A stretch of DNA of 64,000 bases from Desulfuromonas sp. DDH964 (GCF_001611275.1 NZ_CP015080.1:2108001-2172000), one strand, 5' to 3'. Numbered from the stretch's first letter, positions 9,696-20,802 are shown. Notes: generated from the letters alone by a model not told the origin. Numbers and translations: made by a program.

Positions 9696-10784
9696 TTAGA
9701 AGAGGGTGCCAATCACGGTCCCCAGGGCTGAAACGGTTCCGGAATCACTGAGACCGTCTGCAGCTTTTTCGACTTTATGCAAGGTCGTCTTGGCGTCCCG
9801 GTAGAGATCGTCATCGTTGACGAGATGACCGAGGGTGCCACTCCCCTCATCGATCTTGGCGGCAATACTGGCGATGCGGGCAATCGCCTCCCGGGTATCC
9901 CGATAGACATCTTCTTCGTTAACCAGTTTGCCAAGAGTCCCCTCGCCACGACTGATCTTGCCGCTGATATCCCGAATGCTGGCGAAGGCATCACTGGCGT
10001 CGTTGTAGAACCGATCCTCGACCAGGAGTTTGCCAAGACTCCCCTCCCCGGCTCTGAGCCGGCTGGAAACTTCCTGAAGATTGGCAGCCACCTGGCTCAC
10101 CTGATCATAAAGGGTCGGGTCGTTAAGCAATCGGCCGAGACTCCCCTCGCCTTTTTCCAGCCGCTCCACCACCTGCTTGACGTTAGAAACCGCCAGCGTC
10201 AGCTCGTCATAGAGGGTCGGATCATTGACCAGGCGGCCCAGGCTTCCGGCGCCGCTGTCGATCTTCTCCGCAATGCTTTCGAGCCGGGCGACCGCATTGA
10301 CAAAGGAGGTGCGGCTCTCCTCGATTAGGTGCCCCAGGGTTCCGAAGACGCGCTCCTGGTTCTGGTCAAGATGGGTGATAAGCTGGTCGATATTCGCCCC
10401 TTCCACGGAGGGAATTTCAGCGTCACCGGCGAGTTGCGGACTCGCGGGGGATCCGAACTCGAGGCCGAGAAACTGCCCCCCCAAAAGATTCATCTGGCGA
10501 ATCGATGCCAGGGAGTCCTGGCGGATATCGGTGCCGGAAACCACGTAGAAATCGACCCTGACCCGCGGACCTTCGAGGCGGATGGAGCGGATCCGGCCGA
10601 CTTCGACGCCAGCCAGGCGAACCGGGTCACCGACCTTGATCCCGACCGCGGAACGGAAAAAGGTATGGTAATTGACCTGGGTCTCGAAGGGTCTCCAGTC
10701 TTCAACCAATTCGATCATGACAGCCAGAACGACCAGCGCCGCCAGAAAAAAGAGCCCGACCTTCTGTTCGGTAGTCAGGGTCAT
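9696..10784 (-). CDS. mlaD: MlaD-family (MCE domain) lipid-binding protein
   Basis: The periplasmic, membrane-anchored ring protein of an Mla-type phospholipid transporter. One N-terminal transmembrane helix (about residues 10-28) is followed by the MCE domain (about 35-115, with VGIKVGDPVRLAGVEVGRI and LLGGQFLGLEFG). Residues 150-340 hold about five repeats of roughly 36-38 residues, each centred on a sequence such as GSLGRLVNDPTLYD, ending in a hydrophobic tail. Such helical extensions build the tunnel-like needle in long MCE proteins. Its start is 2 bp beyond the stop of mlaF, so translation is probably coupled. It is the last gene of mlaE-mlaF-mlaD. Confidence 0.88.
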   Translation of the reverse strand: MTLTTEQKVGLFFLAALVVLAVMIELVEDWRPFETQVNYHTFFRSAVGIKVGDPVRLAGVEVGRIRSIRLEGPRVRVDFYVVSGTDIRQDSLASIRQMNLLGGQFLGLEFGSPASPQLAGDAEIPSVEGANIDQLITHLDQNQERVFGTLGHLIEESRTSFVNAVARLESIAEKIDSGAGSLGRLVNDPTLYDELTLAVSNVKQVVERLEKGEGSLGRLLNDPTLYDQVSQVAANLQEVSSRLRAGEGSLGKLLVEDRFYNDASDAFASIRDISGKISRGEGTLGKLVNEEDVYRDTREAIARIASIAAKIDEGSGTLGHLVNDDDLYRDAKTTLHKVEKAADGLSDSGTVSALGTVIGTLF

Positions 10785-10785
10785 G

Positions 10786-11667
10786 TCAATCCTCCCCCTT
10801 GATCCCCTTGGTGGTGGTGTAGATAAAGTTGCGAATCACCGGATTCTGGCTCGCCTTGATTTCAGCGGGCGTGCCGACCTCGATGATTTCACCGCCGCTG
10901 ATCATGGCGATGCGGTCCGAGAGATACATGGCAAAGTTCAGATCGTGGGTGACGATAATGGTGGTCAGGTTGACTTCCTGCTTCAGGTTTTGAATCACCC
11001 GCGCCAGTTCGTCGGAGGTGACAGGGTCGAGTTCGGCCGTCGGCTCATCGTAGAGAATCAGGTCCGGGTTCATCGCCAGGGAGCGGGCGATCGCTACCCG
11101 CTTCTTCATGCCGCCGGAGAGTTCCGAAGTCGGCACCTCTTCCTTCCCGGCCAGGCCGACCAGCCGCAGCTTTTCGCGAATGATCCGTCGCACCCGGGCC
11201 TCGCTGCAGACCTGCTTTTCCCGTAGCCAGAGGCCGACATTCTCCCCCACTGTCAGCGAGTTGAAGAGAGCCGAGGACTGGAAAACCATGCTGTAGCGAT
11301 ATCCGGCAACCCCCTCAGGCGGCAGACCGGAGAGGATGTCGACCCCGCTGATCCGAATCGCCCCCTGATCGGGTCGTAGCAGCCGGGCAAGATGCTTGAG
11401 CAGTACGCTCTTGCCGGTTCCGGACGGGCCAATGATGGAGAAAGTCTCGCCGGCCTGGATGTCGAGGTTGATATCGCGCAGTACCGGCATCCCGGAAAAG
11501 GACTTGAACAGATGTTCGACCCTGACCGCAACCCCGGTCGAGGCCTCGTAGGGGCTGTCGAGAGGACGCTCGACAAAAGTTGCCCCGGAGAAACTGTGCA
11601 CCAGGCGGCTGAACAGCCGACCTTTGCCGCTGACTCCTCTCTTTCCTTCCGGGTTCCTGGACATCAT
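10786..11667 (-). CDS. mlaF: ABC transporter ATP-binding protein, MlaF type
   Basis: The ATPase that drives lipid movement by the Mla complex. Walker A GPSGTGKS lies at about residues 80-88, the Q-loop at VFQSS, the signature LSGGM at 183-187, and Walker B LILYDEP ending at 209, followed by an ELDPVTS D-loop and a THDL switch. About 45 residues precede the usual MlaF start, and the family normally begins near VRVEHLFKSF. This extension could be real, or the true start could be internal. It lies 4 bp behind mlaE and abuts mlaD. Confidence 0.9.
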   Translation of the reverse strand: MMSRNPEGKRGVSGKGRLFSRLVHSFSGATFVERPLDSPYEASTGVAVRVEHLFKSFSGMPVLRDINLDIQAGETFSIIGPSGTGKSVLLKHLARLLRPDQGAIRISGVDILSGLPPEGVAGYRYSMVFQSSALFNSLTVGENVGLWLREKQVCSEARVRRIIREKLRLVGLAGKEEVPTSELSGGMKKRVAIARSLAMNPDLILYDEPTAELDPVTSDELARVIQNLKQEVNLTTIIVTHDLNFAMYLSDRIAMISGGEIIEVGTPAEIKASQNPVIRNFIYTTTKGIKGED

Positions 11668-11671
11668 CGAC

Positions 11672-12439
11672 CTAAAGCATGAAACGGGTGAGGAAATAGT
11701 TGGCGACGAAGATCATCAGGAAGGCCACGACCACGGCCCGGGTGGTCGATTCGCCAATCCCGCGCGCGCCACCGCTGGTGCGAAAGCCGACATAACAGCC
11801 AACCTGGGCGATGATGCCGCCAAAGACGGTGGCTTTGAGCAATCCCTTGAGAATGTCCTGGTAGCCAAGAGCCCGCACCATGTTGTCGTAATAGACACTG
11901 AAGGGGACATTGATCACCGGGTTAACGCTGCTGACCAGACCGCCGCCGGCGATGCCGATGCCGATGGTGAATATGACCAGCATCGGCACCCCAACCAGGC
12001 AGGCGATCAGCCTCGGCATGGCGAGGAAGCGCACCGGGTTGATTTCCAGAGTCTTTAGCGCATCGATTTCCTCGTAAACCTCCATCGCCCCGACCTCGGC
12101 GGCCATCGCGGAACCGACCCGGCCGGCCACCAGCAGGCTGGTCATGACCGGACCAAGTTCCTTGACCATTGACAGACCGACAATCGCACCGATCGCTTCC
12201 TGGCTGCCGTACATGGCGAGCTCGGCGCCGGTCTGCAGGGCCAGCACCATGCCGATAAAGAGAGCCATCAACGCCGCGATCGGCAGGGTACCGAGGCCAA
12301 CACTGCTGATCTGCCGGGCGATGGTCGGCCAGTTGCGCGGGGCATCCTTGAAAAAATAGAGGGTCTCCAGCAGCAGGGCGAGCATCTCCCCGGTAGCGTG
12401 GGCGGTTCGGAGCAGTTTTCGACCAATGGTGTCGAGCAT
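11672..12439 (-). CDS. mlaE: MlaE-family lipid ABC transporter permease
   Basis: A 255-residue inner-membrane permease with five to six hydrophobic segments. Family landmarks are GLGTLPIAALMALFIGMVLA near residues 48-67, the GAMEVYEEIDALKTL loop around residue 137, and the C-terminal RVVV/GIGESTTRAVV region. It should form the membrane dimer of the MlaFEDB-like complex that exchanges phospholipids between inner and outer membranes. No MlaB or MlaC gene is visible next to it. It is followed within 4 bp by mlaF, and the gene upstream ends 10 bp before it on the same strand. Confidence 0.9.
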   Translation of the reverse strand: MLDTIGRKLLRTAHATGEMLALLLETLYFFKDAPRNWPTIARQISSVGLGTLPIAALMALFIGMVLALQTGAELAMYGSQEAIGAIVGLSMVKELGPVMTSLLVAGRVGSAMAAEVGAMEVYEEIDALKTLEINPVRFLAMPRLIACLVGVPMLVIFTIGIGIAGGGLVSSVNPVINVPFSVYYDNMVRALGYQDILKGLLKATVFGGIIAQVGCYVGFRTSGGARGIGESTTRAVVVAFLMIFVANYFLTRFML

Positions 12440-12449
12440 GAAAATTGGC

Positions 12450-13922
12450 TTATCCTCGGCCGGCGTCCGCGGAGGGAGCCTGCCCCCAGGAGATTCCCCA
12501 GGGGAGAAAGAAAAAAGTCACTTTTTTGGCGGCATGATCGCGACGATAGCGGATCAGGCCTTTCAGTAAAGAAATGTCGGTCTCATTTCCCGCCGCGGAG
12601 CGAAACGCAAAGAAGGGAAAAACCTCCATGGCCACACTTTCCGGGCGCCGTTCCTGCCAGATGAGGTTCCAGAGCAAGGTATCGACGCGGTTGCCGTGAG
12701 GATCCCACTTGCACTGGTAGACGCGCCAGAGTGGCGCCCAGTTGCGTTCAATTCCGTCGCTGTTGGGAAAAAACGGCTCCATCAGGGCAAGCAGACTGAA
12801 GTGCGAAACCCCATGGTCGCGCTGATAACGGAAAAGCGGCCAGAAGGTGACCCGGCGCAAGCGGATTCCCACTTCGCCGGGATCGGACTCCTGAAAATCG
12901 CGATAGAGAAAAAAGAGGACCCGGTGCTGACGTCGTTGCAGGACCGGGGAATCAACACGATCGTAGCGGTAGATTGGCCAGGGAAGCCAGAGTTTTTCCT
13001 TCTCGCCGTGCCTGTCATAGGCGAACAGGGGGAAGAACCGGTTGCCGTAATCACTCTGCCCCCGCGTTACTCCCAGAATCGGCCAGGGGAAATCCCACTT
13101 CTTATACCCTTTTTCGTGGTCTTCCCGAAAGGAAAAAAAGGGCCAAAGGAAGACCCTGCTCCTTTGCCGTGAGCTCTGGTCGCTGCCATAGAAGGGCCAG
13201 AAAGTCCGAATCCGGCGTGGATGATCGGTCTCCAGGTCGAGGTCATAATGAAAGATAAGCGGCCAGAGATAGAACTGCTTGCGATAGCTTTCCGCTTTCC
13301 TGCTGACACCGAACAGCGGCCAGGCCTTGAAGCCGGCCTCGTTTTCCCCATCCACTAGGGCGAAAAAGGGCCAGAGGATGTTGGTAACCGTGGTCGTCCC
13401 CTTGCGGGTCTGGCCATAGAGGGGAAAGAGGGCAAAACGGATAACATCGCGATTGAAGCGGTTGACGATCCGGCCACCGAGGGGAAAGAGGGCGAAACTG
13501 GTCTCCTGGCCGGGGGAATTTTTGTAAAACAGCAGCGGAAAGAGGGTAAAGGAATGTTCACGCTGGGGGGATCCGGTATTGATCTGGTCTTCGTTGAGGA
13601 GGTTGAGGAGGCTGAAAGAAAAGGTCCCCTCCCCGCCCTGGCTCCGAACCAGCGGGAAAATGAGATCGGTTGAAAATTGTTGGGAGCTCGCGGCATGGTA
13701 GAAGAGGGGACGCAGGGCCACTTCCCGTTCCTCCCCCTTGGTCTCCCATTTGAAGATCGGGCCGAGTATATGCAGGGCCGCATAGTCGGTGGAAGGTGAG
13801 CTGCGCCAATCGAGAAGGGGCCAGAGAGTTACGACCGAGCCGGTGTCTGCCTCGGAGCCGGCAGGAGCCGGAACCGGCATCAGGAGCCACAGCAGGCAGA
13901 AAATGGTGAGAAGGCGGGGCAT
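12450..13922 (-). CDS. Secreted repeat protein of unknown function, tandem FWPLF-type repeats
   Basis: Not a family I can name. The start at 13922 is chosen for GGAGAG five bases upstream. The N-terminus (about residues 1-22, MPRLLTIFCLLWLL then PVPAPAG) is a signal peptide. The remaining 470 residues hold more than a dozen degenerate repeats of about 25-35 residues built around aromatic-proline cores such as LWPLL, LRPLF, LFPLF, AWPLFG, TFWPFYG and LWPFFS, spaced by charged stretches. This pattern suggests a beta-rich solenoid, propeller or outer-membrane-associated fold. It ends 10 bp before mlaE, so a role near the envelope or with the lipid transporter is reasonable but inferred. Confidence 0.7.
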   Translation of the reverse strand: MPRLLTIFCLLWLLMPVPAPAGSEADTGSVVTLWPLLDWRSSPSTDYAALHILGPIFKWETKGEEREVALRPLFYHAASSQQFSTDLIFPLVRSQGGEGTFSFSLLNLLNEDQINTGSPQREHSFTLFPLLFYKNSPGQETSFALFPLGGRIVNRFNRDVIRFALFPLYGQTRKGTTTVTNILWPFFALVDGENEAGFKAWPLFGVSRKAESYRKQFYLWPLIFHYDLDLETDHPRRIRTFWPFYGSDQSSRQRSRVFLWPFFSFREDHEKGYKKWDFPWPILGVTRGQSDYGNRFFPLFAYDRHGEKEKLWLPWPIYRYDRVDSPVLQRRQHRVLFFLYRDFQESDPGEVGIRLRRVTFWPLFRYQRDHGVSHFSLLALMEPFFPNSDGIERNWAPLWRVYQCKWDPHGNRVDTLLWNLIWQERRPESVAMEVFPFFAFRSAAGNETDISLLKGLIRYRRDHAAKKVTFFFLPWGISWGQAPSADAGRG

Positions 13923-13971
13923 CGTCTCTCCAGCGCTCGAAGCAGGCAGGACCAAAACCGATGAGACCGGT

Positions 13972-14136
13972 TCAGTGGCGATCGTCTTTCCTGGCGACCG
14001 GTGGCAAATCGGCCGGCGGCGGTTGTTGACTGCCGGCCCCTCCCCGGGCGCGGCTTACCAGCCGGAGGATGCCCCAGATCAAGAGGGCAATCAATAGAAT
14101 GAAGAGGACGTCTGCGCCGCGCGGATCGTGCATCAT
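13972..14136 (-). CDS. Small single-pass membrane protein (54 residues)
   Basis: The start codons ATGATG overlap the stop of the TPR gene (GCATGATG), a typical coupled arrangement. The protein begins MMHDPRGADVLF, has one hydrophobic helix (about residues 9-27), a short basic stretch, then a proline-rich tail ending in RKDDRH. That is one transmembrane segment with a short C-terminal tail. I do not recognise a family. It sits between the TPR protein and the FWPLF-repeat protein, 49 bp before the latter, so it belongs to the same transcription unit. Confidence 0.65.
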   Translation of the reverse strand: MMHDPRGADVLFILLIALLIWGILRLVSRARGGAGSQQPPPADLPPVARKDDRH

Positions 14137-15104
14137 GCCTTGTCCCCTTTCTCGCCCTGGATCCGTTCGATTCCGTCCCGGGCCGGCTGGTAATCCGAGT
14201 CGAGCTCCAGCGCCTTGCTGAAGGCGTCAAAGGCGCCAGCCGGCTCACCGGTCCGTTCCCGGCAGACGCCGAGAAGATAATAAAATTCGGCCGCCGGCAA
14301 TTCCCGGGGGAGTTCTCCCTGCTCTTCCAGCTGATCGAGAAGGAGACGGGCCTCGGCAAAGCGCTCCTCGCCGCATAATTCAAGGGCATGACCGACTGCT
14401 TCCAGTTCTTCGACCAGGGGGTGATCCGGCATGCCGGCCCGGGTGATCCGCTCCAGCCTGGCGGCCAGCGCCTCCCGCGCCGGGGAAGGGGCGAGGTGGT
14501 CGTGGAGCTGGCGCCAGGAACGAGCCGCGGCCGGATAATCGCCGAGCAAAAAATCGGTCTGTCCGAGGAGATTGAGGCTGGCGGGATCGCCCGGCCGGTG
14601 TTCCAGTGCCAGGTGGAGGTGCTTGAGGGCCTGCTGCAAATGCTGGCGGCTGGAGCTCATCTCCTGATAATTCAGGGCAAGATGGAAACAGGCCATGCCG
14701 ATCTGCTGGTGCAGTCCGGCGTTTTCCGGTTCCAGGAGAGCGAGAATCTTCAGCGCATTGATCTTGCGCTTGACATAGGGCGGGTCGACTTCCTTGTGGT
14801 CGAGCATCAACGCCATCGCCCCCAGGTCAGCGAGATAGTGCGGCCAGGCATCCCTGAGCAATTCGGCATACTGCCGGTTGTTGGCACCATCCGGGAATTG
14901 ACGCAGATAATCGTAGAGGCTGCTACCGATGGCATCGGCCGCGGGAGCCTCGCCGGTCTGAAGCTGGCGTTTAAGCGGCAGCGGGAGGTCGGGGAGGACG
15001 ACAGGGCGTTCTTCCGGCCCGACCTTGACGGTGAATCCGGCCGGCGGGGTCCAGAAGCGAAAATCGCCCCGGCCCATGGGTGCGCCTTCCTGGATATCTG
15101 GCAT
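14133..15104 (-). CDS. Tetratricopeptide-repeat protein
   Basis: A 323-residue, largely helical, probably cytoplasmic protein without a signal peptide. TPR-like helix pairs are visible around residues 130-200 (ALKHLHLALEHRPGDPASLNLLGQTDFLLGDYPAAA) and again near the C-terminus (FYYLLGVCRERTGEPAGAFDAFSKALELDSDYQPA). An N-terminal segment (TPPAGFTVKVGPEERPVVLPD) precedes them and looks like a short beta domain. TPR proteins act as binding scaffolds, and the partner is unknown. Its stop overlaps the start of the 54-residue membrane protein. It follows the gene at 15122 by 17 bp. Confidence 0.75.
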   Translation of the reverse strand: MPDIQEGAPMGRGDFRFWTPPAGFTVKVGPEERPVVLPDLPLPLKRQLQTGEAPAADAIGSSLYDYLRQFPDGANNRQYAELLRDAWPHYLADLGAMALMLDHKEVDPPYVKRKINALKILALLEPENAGLHQQIGMACFHLALNYQEMSSSRQHLQQALKHLHLALEHRPGDPASLNLLGQTDFLLGDYPAAARSWRQLHDHLAPSPAREALAARLERITRAGMPDHPLVEELEAVGHALELCGEERFAEARLLLDQLEEQGELPRELPAAEFYYLLGVCRERTGEPAGAFDAFSKALELDSDYQPARDGIERIQGEKGDKA

Positions 15105-15121
15105 AAACTGTTCCTTTTTGG

Positions 15122-15931
15122 TTAGTACCGGCGACCGGGAAAGGTGTCGATTCGACTGTCGACTCCCGGCACCTTGTAGATTTTAACCCCGTCCCAGGGC
15201 TTGCCGAGAATACCATCGTGAATGGCCCAGCTCCGGCCGCGCACGCTCTGTTCCATGCCCGGCTGGCGAAACGGGCTCGATCCGTCGAGCCGCTGGAAAA
15301 GGATCCCTCCAGGGCGAAATTCACGATCGATCCAGAGCATCAGCTGTTTGCCGGTGGTGTAGTCAAAGCCATACCCCTCGTAGCGGATGGCGTTGCTGTA
15401 GGACAAGGGCTCGGCAACGATCATGCCGCAGCCAAGCGCGGCAACAAAACGCTCGAACTGGTGAAAAAATGGTTTGAAGAGCTGCAGTCCGCGGCGGACC
15501 TGGTGCGGCGAAAGACCGGCCTTCATGGCAGCGAGTTCGGCACCGAGGTTTCTGCGCAGGGTGCCGAAGGAATTGTCCCGCCCGGTCTCGTCGCGGTCAA
15601 TATCGAATCGGGGTGCCGAAGGATCGTTGATCAGGCAAAAGGAAAGTTCAATTTGCCCGAAGGGGGTATCGGCCACTTCGACAAAAAAAAGGCAATCGGC
15701 ATCATCGGGGTGAAGCCGCACCTCGATCCGCAACAGGCCAAGTCCCTCCGGGCAGATAAAGCGGACCTGACGCTGCCTGTCGGCAAAATCAAAACGTTCC
15801 AGCAACGGCACCGGGATCAGCTGGCAGTAAATCTTCTCTTTTTCCACCCGATCGAGCCGGTTGATGTCCCGCAGGGAAAAGAGCGGCAGTCCGGCCTCAT
15901 CCAGCAGTTGTGATCCGGCCGGAAGCGTCAT
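15122..15931 (-). CDS. Conserved-looking protein of unknown function
   Basis: I do not recognise a family. The protein has 269 residues, no signal peptide and no membrane segment. The N-terminal half is rich in beta-strand patterns (RQVRFICPEGLGLLRIEVRL, CLFFVEVADTPFGQIELSFC). The middle is helical (LRRNLGAELAAMKAGLSPHQVRRG), and the C-terminus again looks beta-rich (EGYGFDYTTGKQLMLWID). Its start overlaps the stop of the histone-deacetylase-like gene by 4 bp (ATGA), so the two are probably co-translated and may act together. Confidence 0.6.
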   Translation of the reverse strand: MTLPAGSQLLDEAGLPLFSLRDINRLDRVEKEKIYCQLIPVPLLERFDFADRQRQVRFICPEGLGLLRIEVRLHPDDADCLFFVEVADTPFGQIELSFCLINDPSAPRFDIDRDETGRDNSFGTLRRNLGAELAAMKAGLSPHQVRRGLQLFKPFFHQFERFVAALGCGMIVAEPLSYSNAIRYEGYGFDYTTGKQLMLWIDREFRPGGILFQRLDGSSPFRQPGMEQSVRGRSWAIHDGILGKPWDGVKIYKVPGVDSRIDTFPGRRY

Positions 15932-17097
15932 GCCCCTCTCCTGCGCGAAATACCATGCACCGGTTCCAGCCGCCGCTCGAGAAAACCAAGGACTCGCTCA
16001 AGGTCGCGCTGGGCACGGGCAAAATCCCCCGGTTGGGCCAGATGCGGGGCATCCCGCAACGATTCACCCTGCCAGCCAAGGCTCCTGGCGCGGGCCCGAA
16101 AACCGGGAGGGAGGCAATCGGACAGTTCAATGCCGCAGGCTGCGGCCCAAAAGAGAGCCCAGCAGCGGGCCACGTTGCACTTGTCGTAGCCGCCGCCACC
16201 GAGAATCACCCAGGGAATTCCCAGACTGGCCAGGGACCGGGCGGCAAACTCGTAGGAACGCGTGGTGAGCTCGAGCCTGGCCAGGGGATCGGTTCGCATC
16301 CCGTCAACCCCGGCCTGAGTCACCAGAAGATCAGGGTGGTAGCTGCGCAGCAACGGCAGGACCATGCGCGTCAGGGCCTGTTCGAAGATAAGATCATCGG
16401 CATGGCGCAGCAGCGGAATATTGACCGCATAACCATAACCGGCCCCCTCGCCGAGTTCGTCGGCAAAACCGGTGTGCGGGTAAAAATCCTTGCCATTTTC
16501 GTGAACCGAGATCGTCAATACCCGGTCGGTATCGTAAAAGGCCTGCTGTACGCCGTCACCATGATGGGCATCGAGGTCGAGATACGCGATGCGCAATCCG
16601 CGGTCCAGGTAGCTGCGGATGGCAATTGCCGCATCATTAAGATAGCTGAAGCCGGAAGCGCGCGCGGGCTGGGCATGATGATAGCCACCGGCCGGATTGA
16701 ACGCGGCCCGAAAGCGATCCTCCACCACCAGCCGCATCGCTTCCAGGGTGGCGCCGCAGCAAAGCCGCGACCAGTCGTACATCTCCGGGAAGACCGGGTT
16801 TTCCACATCGCCAAGACCAAAGCGGAAATCAGCACGCGGCGTGATGGAGAGGCTGAACTCCCGCAGTCGCTGCAGATAGTCCTGGCGGTGGAAATTGCCA
16901 AGGATCTCCTCAGTCGCCAGCGGCGCTTCAACACAGGAGACGGTGGGCCCCCTCCCGAGTCCGAGTTCCTCGATCAGGTCGTAAGCGAGCCGATAGCGCT
17001 GCACCTTGAAGGGGTGCTCTTCGCCGAAGGAGACCGCAGAAAAGTGCTTCGAGGTGAGCAGGCAAAACTGCGGAGAGGCATGTAAATTCAGCGCCAT
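15928..17097 (-). CDS. Histone deacetylase-family (AcuC-like) zinc hydrolase
   Basis: A member of the arginase/deacetylase superfamily that removes acetyl groups from lysines, polyamines or small amides. Family landmarks are AGGYHHAQPARASGFSYLND with its paired histidines, the zinc ligands in YLDLDAHHGDGVQ, HENGKDFYPHTG, and the catalytic-tyrosine loop WVILGGGGYDKCNVAR. The length (about 389 residues) matches AcuC. The ATG at 17097 is chosen because homology begins there; no strong ribosome site is seen, so the start is uncertain. Only 68 bp separate it from the group II intron 3' end, on the same strand, so transcription may enter from the intron. Confidence 0.85.
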   Translation of the reverse strand: MALNLHASPQFCLLTSKHFSAVSFGEEHPFKVQRYRLAYDLIEELGLGRGPTVSCVEAPLATEEILGNFHRQDYLQRLREFSLSITPRADFRFGLGDVENPVFPEMYDWSRLCCGATLEAMRLVVEDRFRAAFNPAGGYHHAQPARASGFSYLNDAAIAIRSYLDRGLRIAYLDLDAHHGDGVQQAFYDTDRVLTISVHENGKDFYPHTGFADELGEGAGYGYAVNIPLLRHADDLIFEQALTRMVLPLLRSYHPDLLVTQAGVDGMRTDPLARLELTTRSYEFAARSLASLGIPWVILGGGGYDKCNVARCWALFWAAACGIELSDCLPPGFRARARSLGWQGESLRDAPHLAQPGDFARAQRDLERVLGFLERRLEPVHGISRRRGA

Positions 17098-17164
17098 GGC
17101 ACGTTTGTACACTCCGTCACGGCAAAGGTCAACCGACAAATTTCACCGCCGGGCCAGCTCACGG

Positions 17165-19096
<1,932 letters not shown>

Positions 19097-19128
19097 CAAA
19101 AAAAAAAGGTGGAGCTAAGCTCCACCTT
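19097..19128 (-). terminator. Terminator of the tRNA-Gln/tRNA-Glu unit, intron target
   Basis: On the minus strand a long stem (AAGGTGGAGCT pairing with AGCTCCACCTT) is followed by a run of about ten T and then the intron start. It lies 28 bp after the tRNA-Glu CCA. Confidence 0.88.
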
Positions 19129-19155
19129 AGTGCCTCCCCTCGGGAAGGCGTTGAT

Positions 19156-19231
19156 TGGTGACCCCTACGGGAATCGAACCCGTGTTACCGACGTGAAAGG
19201 CCGGTGTCCTAGACCGCTAGACGAAGGGGCC
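19156..19231 (-). tRNA. tRNA-Glu (TTC)
   Basis: Minus-strand cloverleaf with acceptor GGCCCCT, anticodon loop CTTTCAC (TTC, glutamate), T-arm GGGTTCGATTCCC and an encoded CCA. It is followed by the terminator at 19097-19128 and lies downstream of gltX and tRNA-Gln. Confidence 0.95.
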
Positions 19232-19270
19232 GTGTCTATTCATTATCGCGATACGCGTCGCGGATGACTC

Positions 19271-19345
19271 TGGCTGGGGTGCTAGGATTCGAACCTAGGG
19301 ATGACGGAGTCAGAGTCCGTTGCCTTACCGCTTGGCGACACCCCA
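19271..19345 (-). tRNA. tRNA-Gln (CTG)
   Basis: Minus-strand cloverleaf with acceptor TGGGGTG, anticodon loop CTCTGAC (CTG, glutamine), T-arm TAGGTTCGAATCCTA and an encoded CCA. It lies 59 bp after the gltX stop and 39 bp before tRNA-Glu. Confidence 0.94.
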
Positions 19346-19404
19346 AAACGAGATGGAGTATGTAACAATAATCCCCGAACGAGTCAAGGGAAAACTTTCA
19401 CCCT

Positions 19405-20802
19405 TTAGCCCTGAAGCATTCCCCGGGCCTGGCGCAGCCGCCGCAGGGAAATTTCAGGGCCGAGAACTTCGAGAACGTCGAAAAGGCTTGGGCTGGTAGT
19501 CCCCCCGACCAGCGCAACGCGCACCGCGGGACCGAACTTGCCGAGCTTGAGGCCCGTTGCTGCCATGACCCGGCCAAAGGCCGCCTCGATGCCAGCGTGA
19601 TCCCAGCTCTCGGTGGCCTCCAGCTCTGCAATCAGTGCATCAAATACCACCTGTTTGTCCGCGGTCAGAAATTTGGTCACCGCCTCGGCATCGAACTCAA
19701 CTTCGCGGCGATAGTAAAAGAGCGCACCCTCAGCCATTTCGACCAGGGTATGGGAACGCTCCTGCAGGGTTTTGACCACCGCCGCCAGTGGCGGGCCGGA
19801 ACCGGGATCGACCCCGCGCGCCGCCAGCTGTTCAGCCAGCAGAGTGCCGAGTCGCTCCGGGTCACCCTGCTTGATGTAATGGGCGTTAAGCCAAAGGAGC
19901 TTGTCGGGGTTGAAGACCCCGGCGGCGCGGCCGACGCTGTCGAGGCTGAATTTTTCAATCAGCTCTTCGCGGCTGAAGATTTCCTGGTCGCCATGGGACC
20001 AGCCGAGGCGCACCAGGTAATTGACCATCGCCTCGGGGAGGAAGCCCATCTCCCGGTAAGCCATGACCGAGGTGGCGCCGTGGCGTTTGGAAAGCCGGGC
20101 CTTGTCGGCGCCGAGAATCATCGGCACATGGGCGAACTCGGGAACCGGGTAGCCGAGGGCCTGATACATCTGGATCTGCCGCGGGGTGTTGTTGATGTGG
20201 TCGTCACCGCGGATCACCAGAGTCAGTCCCATCTCGGCGTCATCGACGACGACCACGAAGTTGTAGGTCGGGGTCCCATCGCTGCGCTGGATGATGAGGT
20301 CGTCTAGCTCATCGTTGGCGAAGGTAATCGGCCCCTTGATACGATCGACAAAGGTCGTCTCCCCTTCCTGCGGCGCCCGGAAACGAACGACGTAAGGGGC
20401 GTCCGGCTGATCCTGCCGATGGCGGCAGGTGCCGTCATACTTGGGCTTGCCGCCGCACTTCAGGGCCGCTTCGCGCCTAGCATCAAGTTCCTCGGCACTG
20501 CAATAACAGCGGTAGGCACTTCCCTTGGCCAGCAGCTCGTCGACCTTGGCGCGGTAAAGCTCGAAACGCTGGGACTGGTAATAAGGACCCTCATCGTAAT
20601 CGAGCCCAAGCCACTCCATTGCCTGGAGAATGGCATCGACCGATTCCTGGGTGGAGCGGGCCACGTCGGTATCCTCGATGCGCAGGATAAAGGTACCCCC
20701 CTCCTTGCGGGCGAGCAGCCAGTTGAAGAGAGCGGTGCGGGCACCACCAATATGTAGATAGCCGGTCGGGCTGGGGGCAAAACGGACACGCAGCTTGGAC
20801 AT
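19405..20802 (-). CDS. gltX: Glutamyl-tRNA synthetase
   Basis: A class I aminoacyl-tRNA synthetase that charges tRNA-Glu (and, in many bacteria without GlnRS, tRNA-Gln for later amidation). The start [20 protein letters not shown] carries the HIGH-type motif (HIGG). The KMSKS-type loop is LSKRHGA after ADKA, around residue 245. The length of 465 residues is standard. The frame is open for another 66 codons upstream, but homology and GGAG upstream favour 20802. Its two likely substrate tRNAs are encoded directly downstream on the same strand, a sensible transcription unit. Confidence 0.95.
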   Translation of the reverse strand: MSKLRVRFAPSPTGYLHIGGARTALFNWLLARKEGGTFILRIEDTDVARSTQESVDAILQAMEWLGLDYDEGPYYQSQRFELYRAKVDELLAKGSAYRCYCSAEELDARREAALKCGGKPKYDGTCRHRQDQPDAPYVVRFRAPQEGETTFVDRIKGPITFANDELDDLIIQRSDGTPTYNFVVVVDDAEMGLTLVIRGDDHINNTPRQIQMYQALGYPVPEFAHVPMILGADKARLSKRHGATSVMAYREMGFLPEAMVNYLVRLGWSHGDQEIFSREELIEKFSLDSVGRAAGVFNPDKLLWLNAHYIKQGDPERLGTLLAEQLAARGVDPGSGPPLAAVVKTLQERSHTLVEMAEGALFYYRREVEFDAEAVTKFLTADKQVVFDALIAELEATESWDHAGIEAAFGRVMAATGLKLGKFGPAVRVALVGGTTSPSLFDVLEVLGPEISLRRLRQARGMLQG

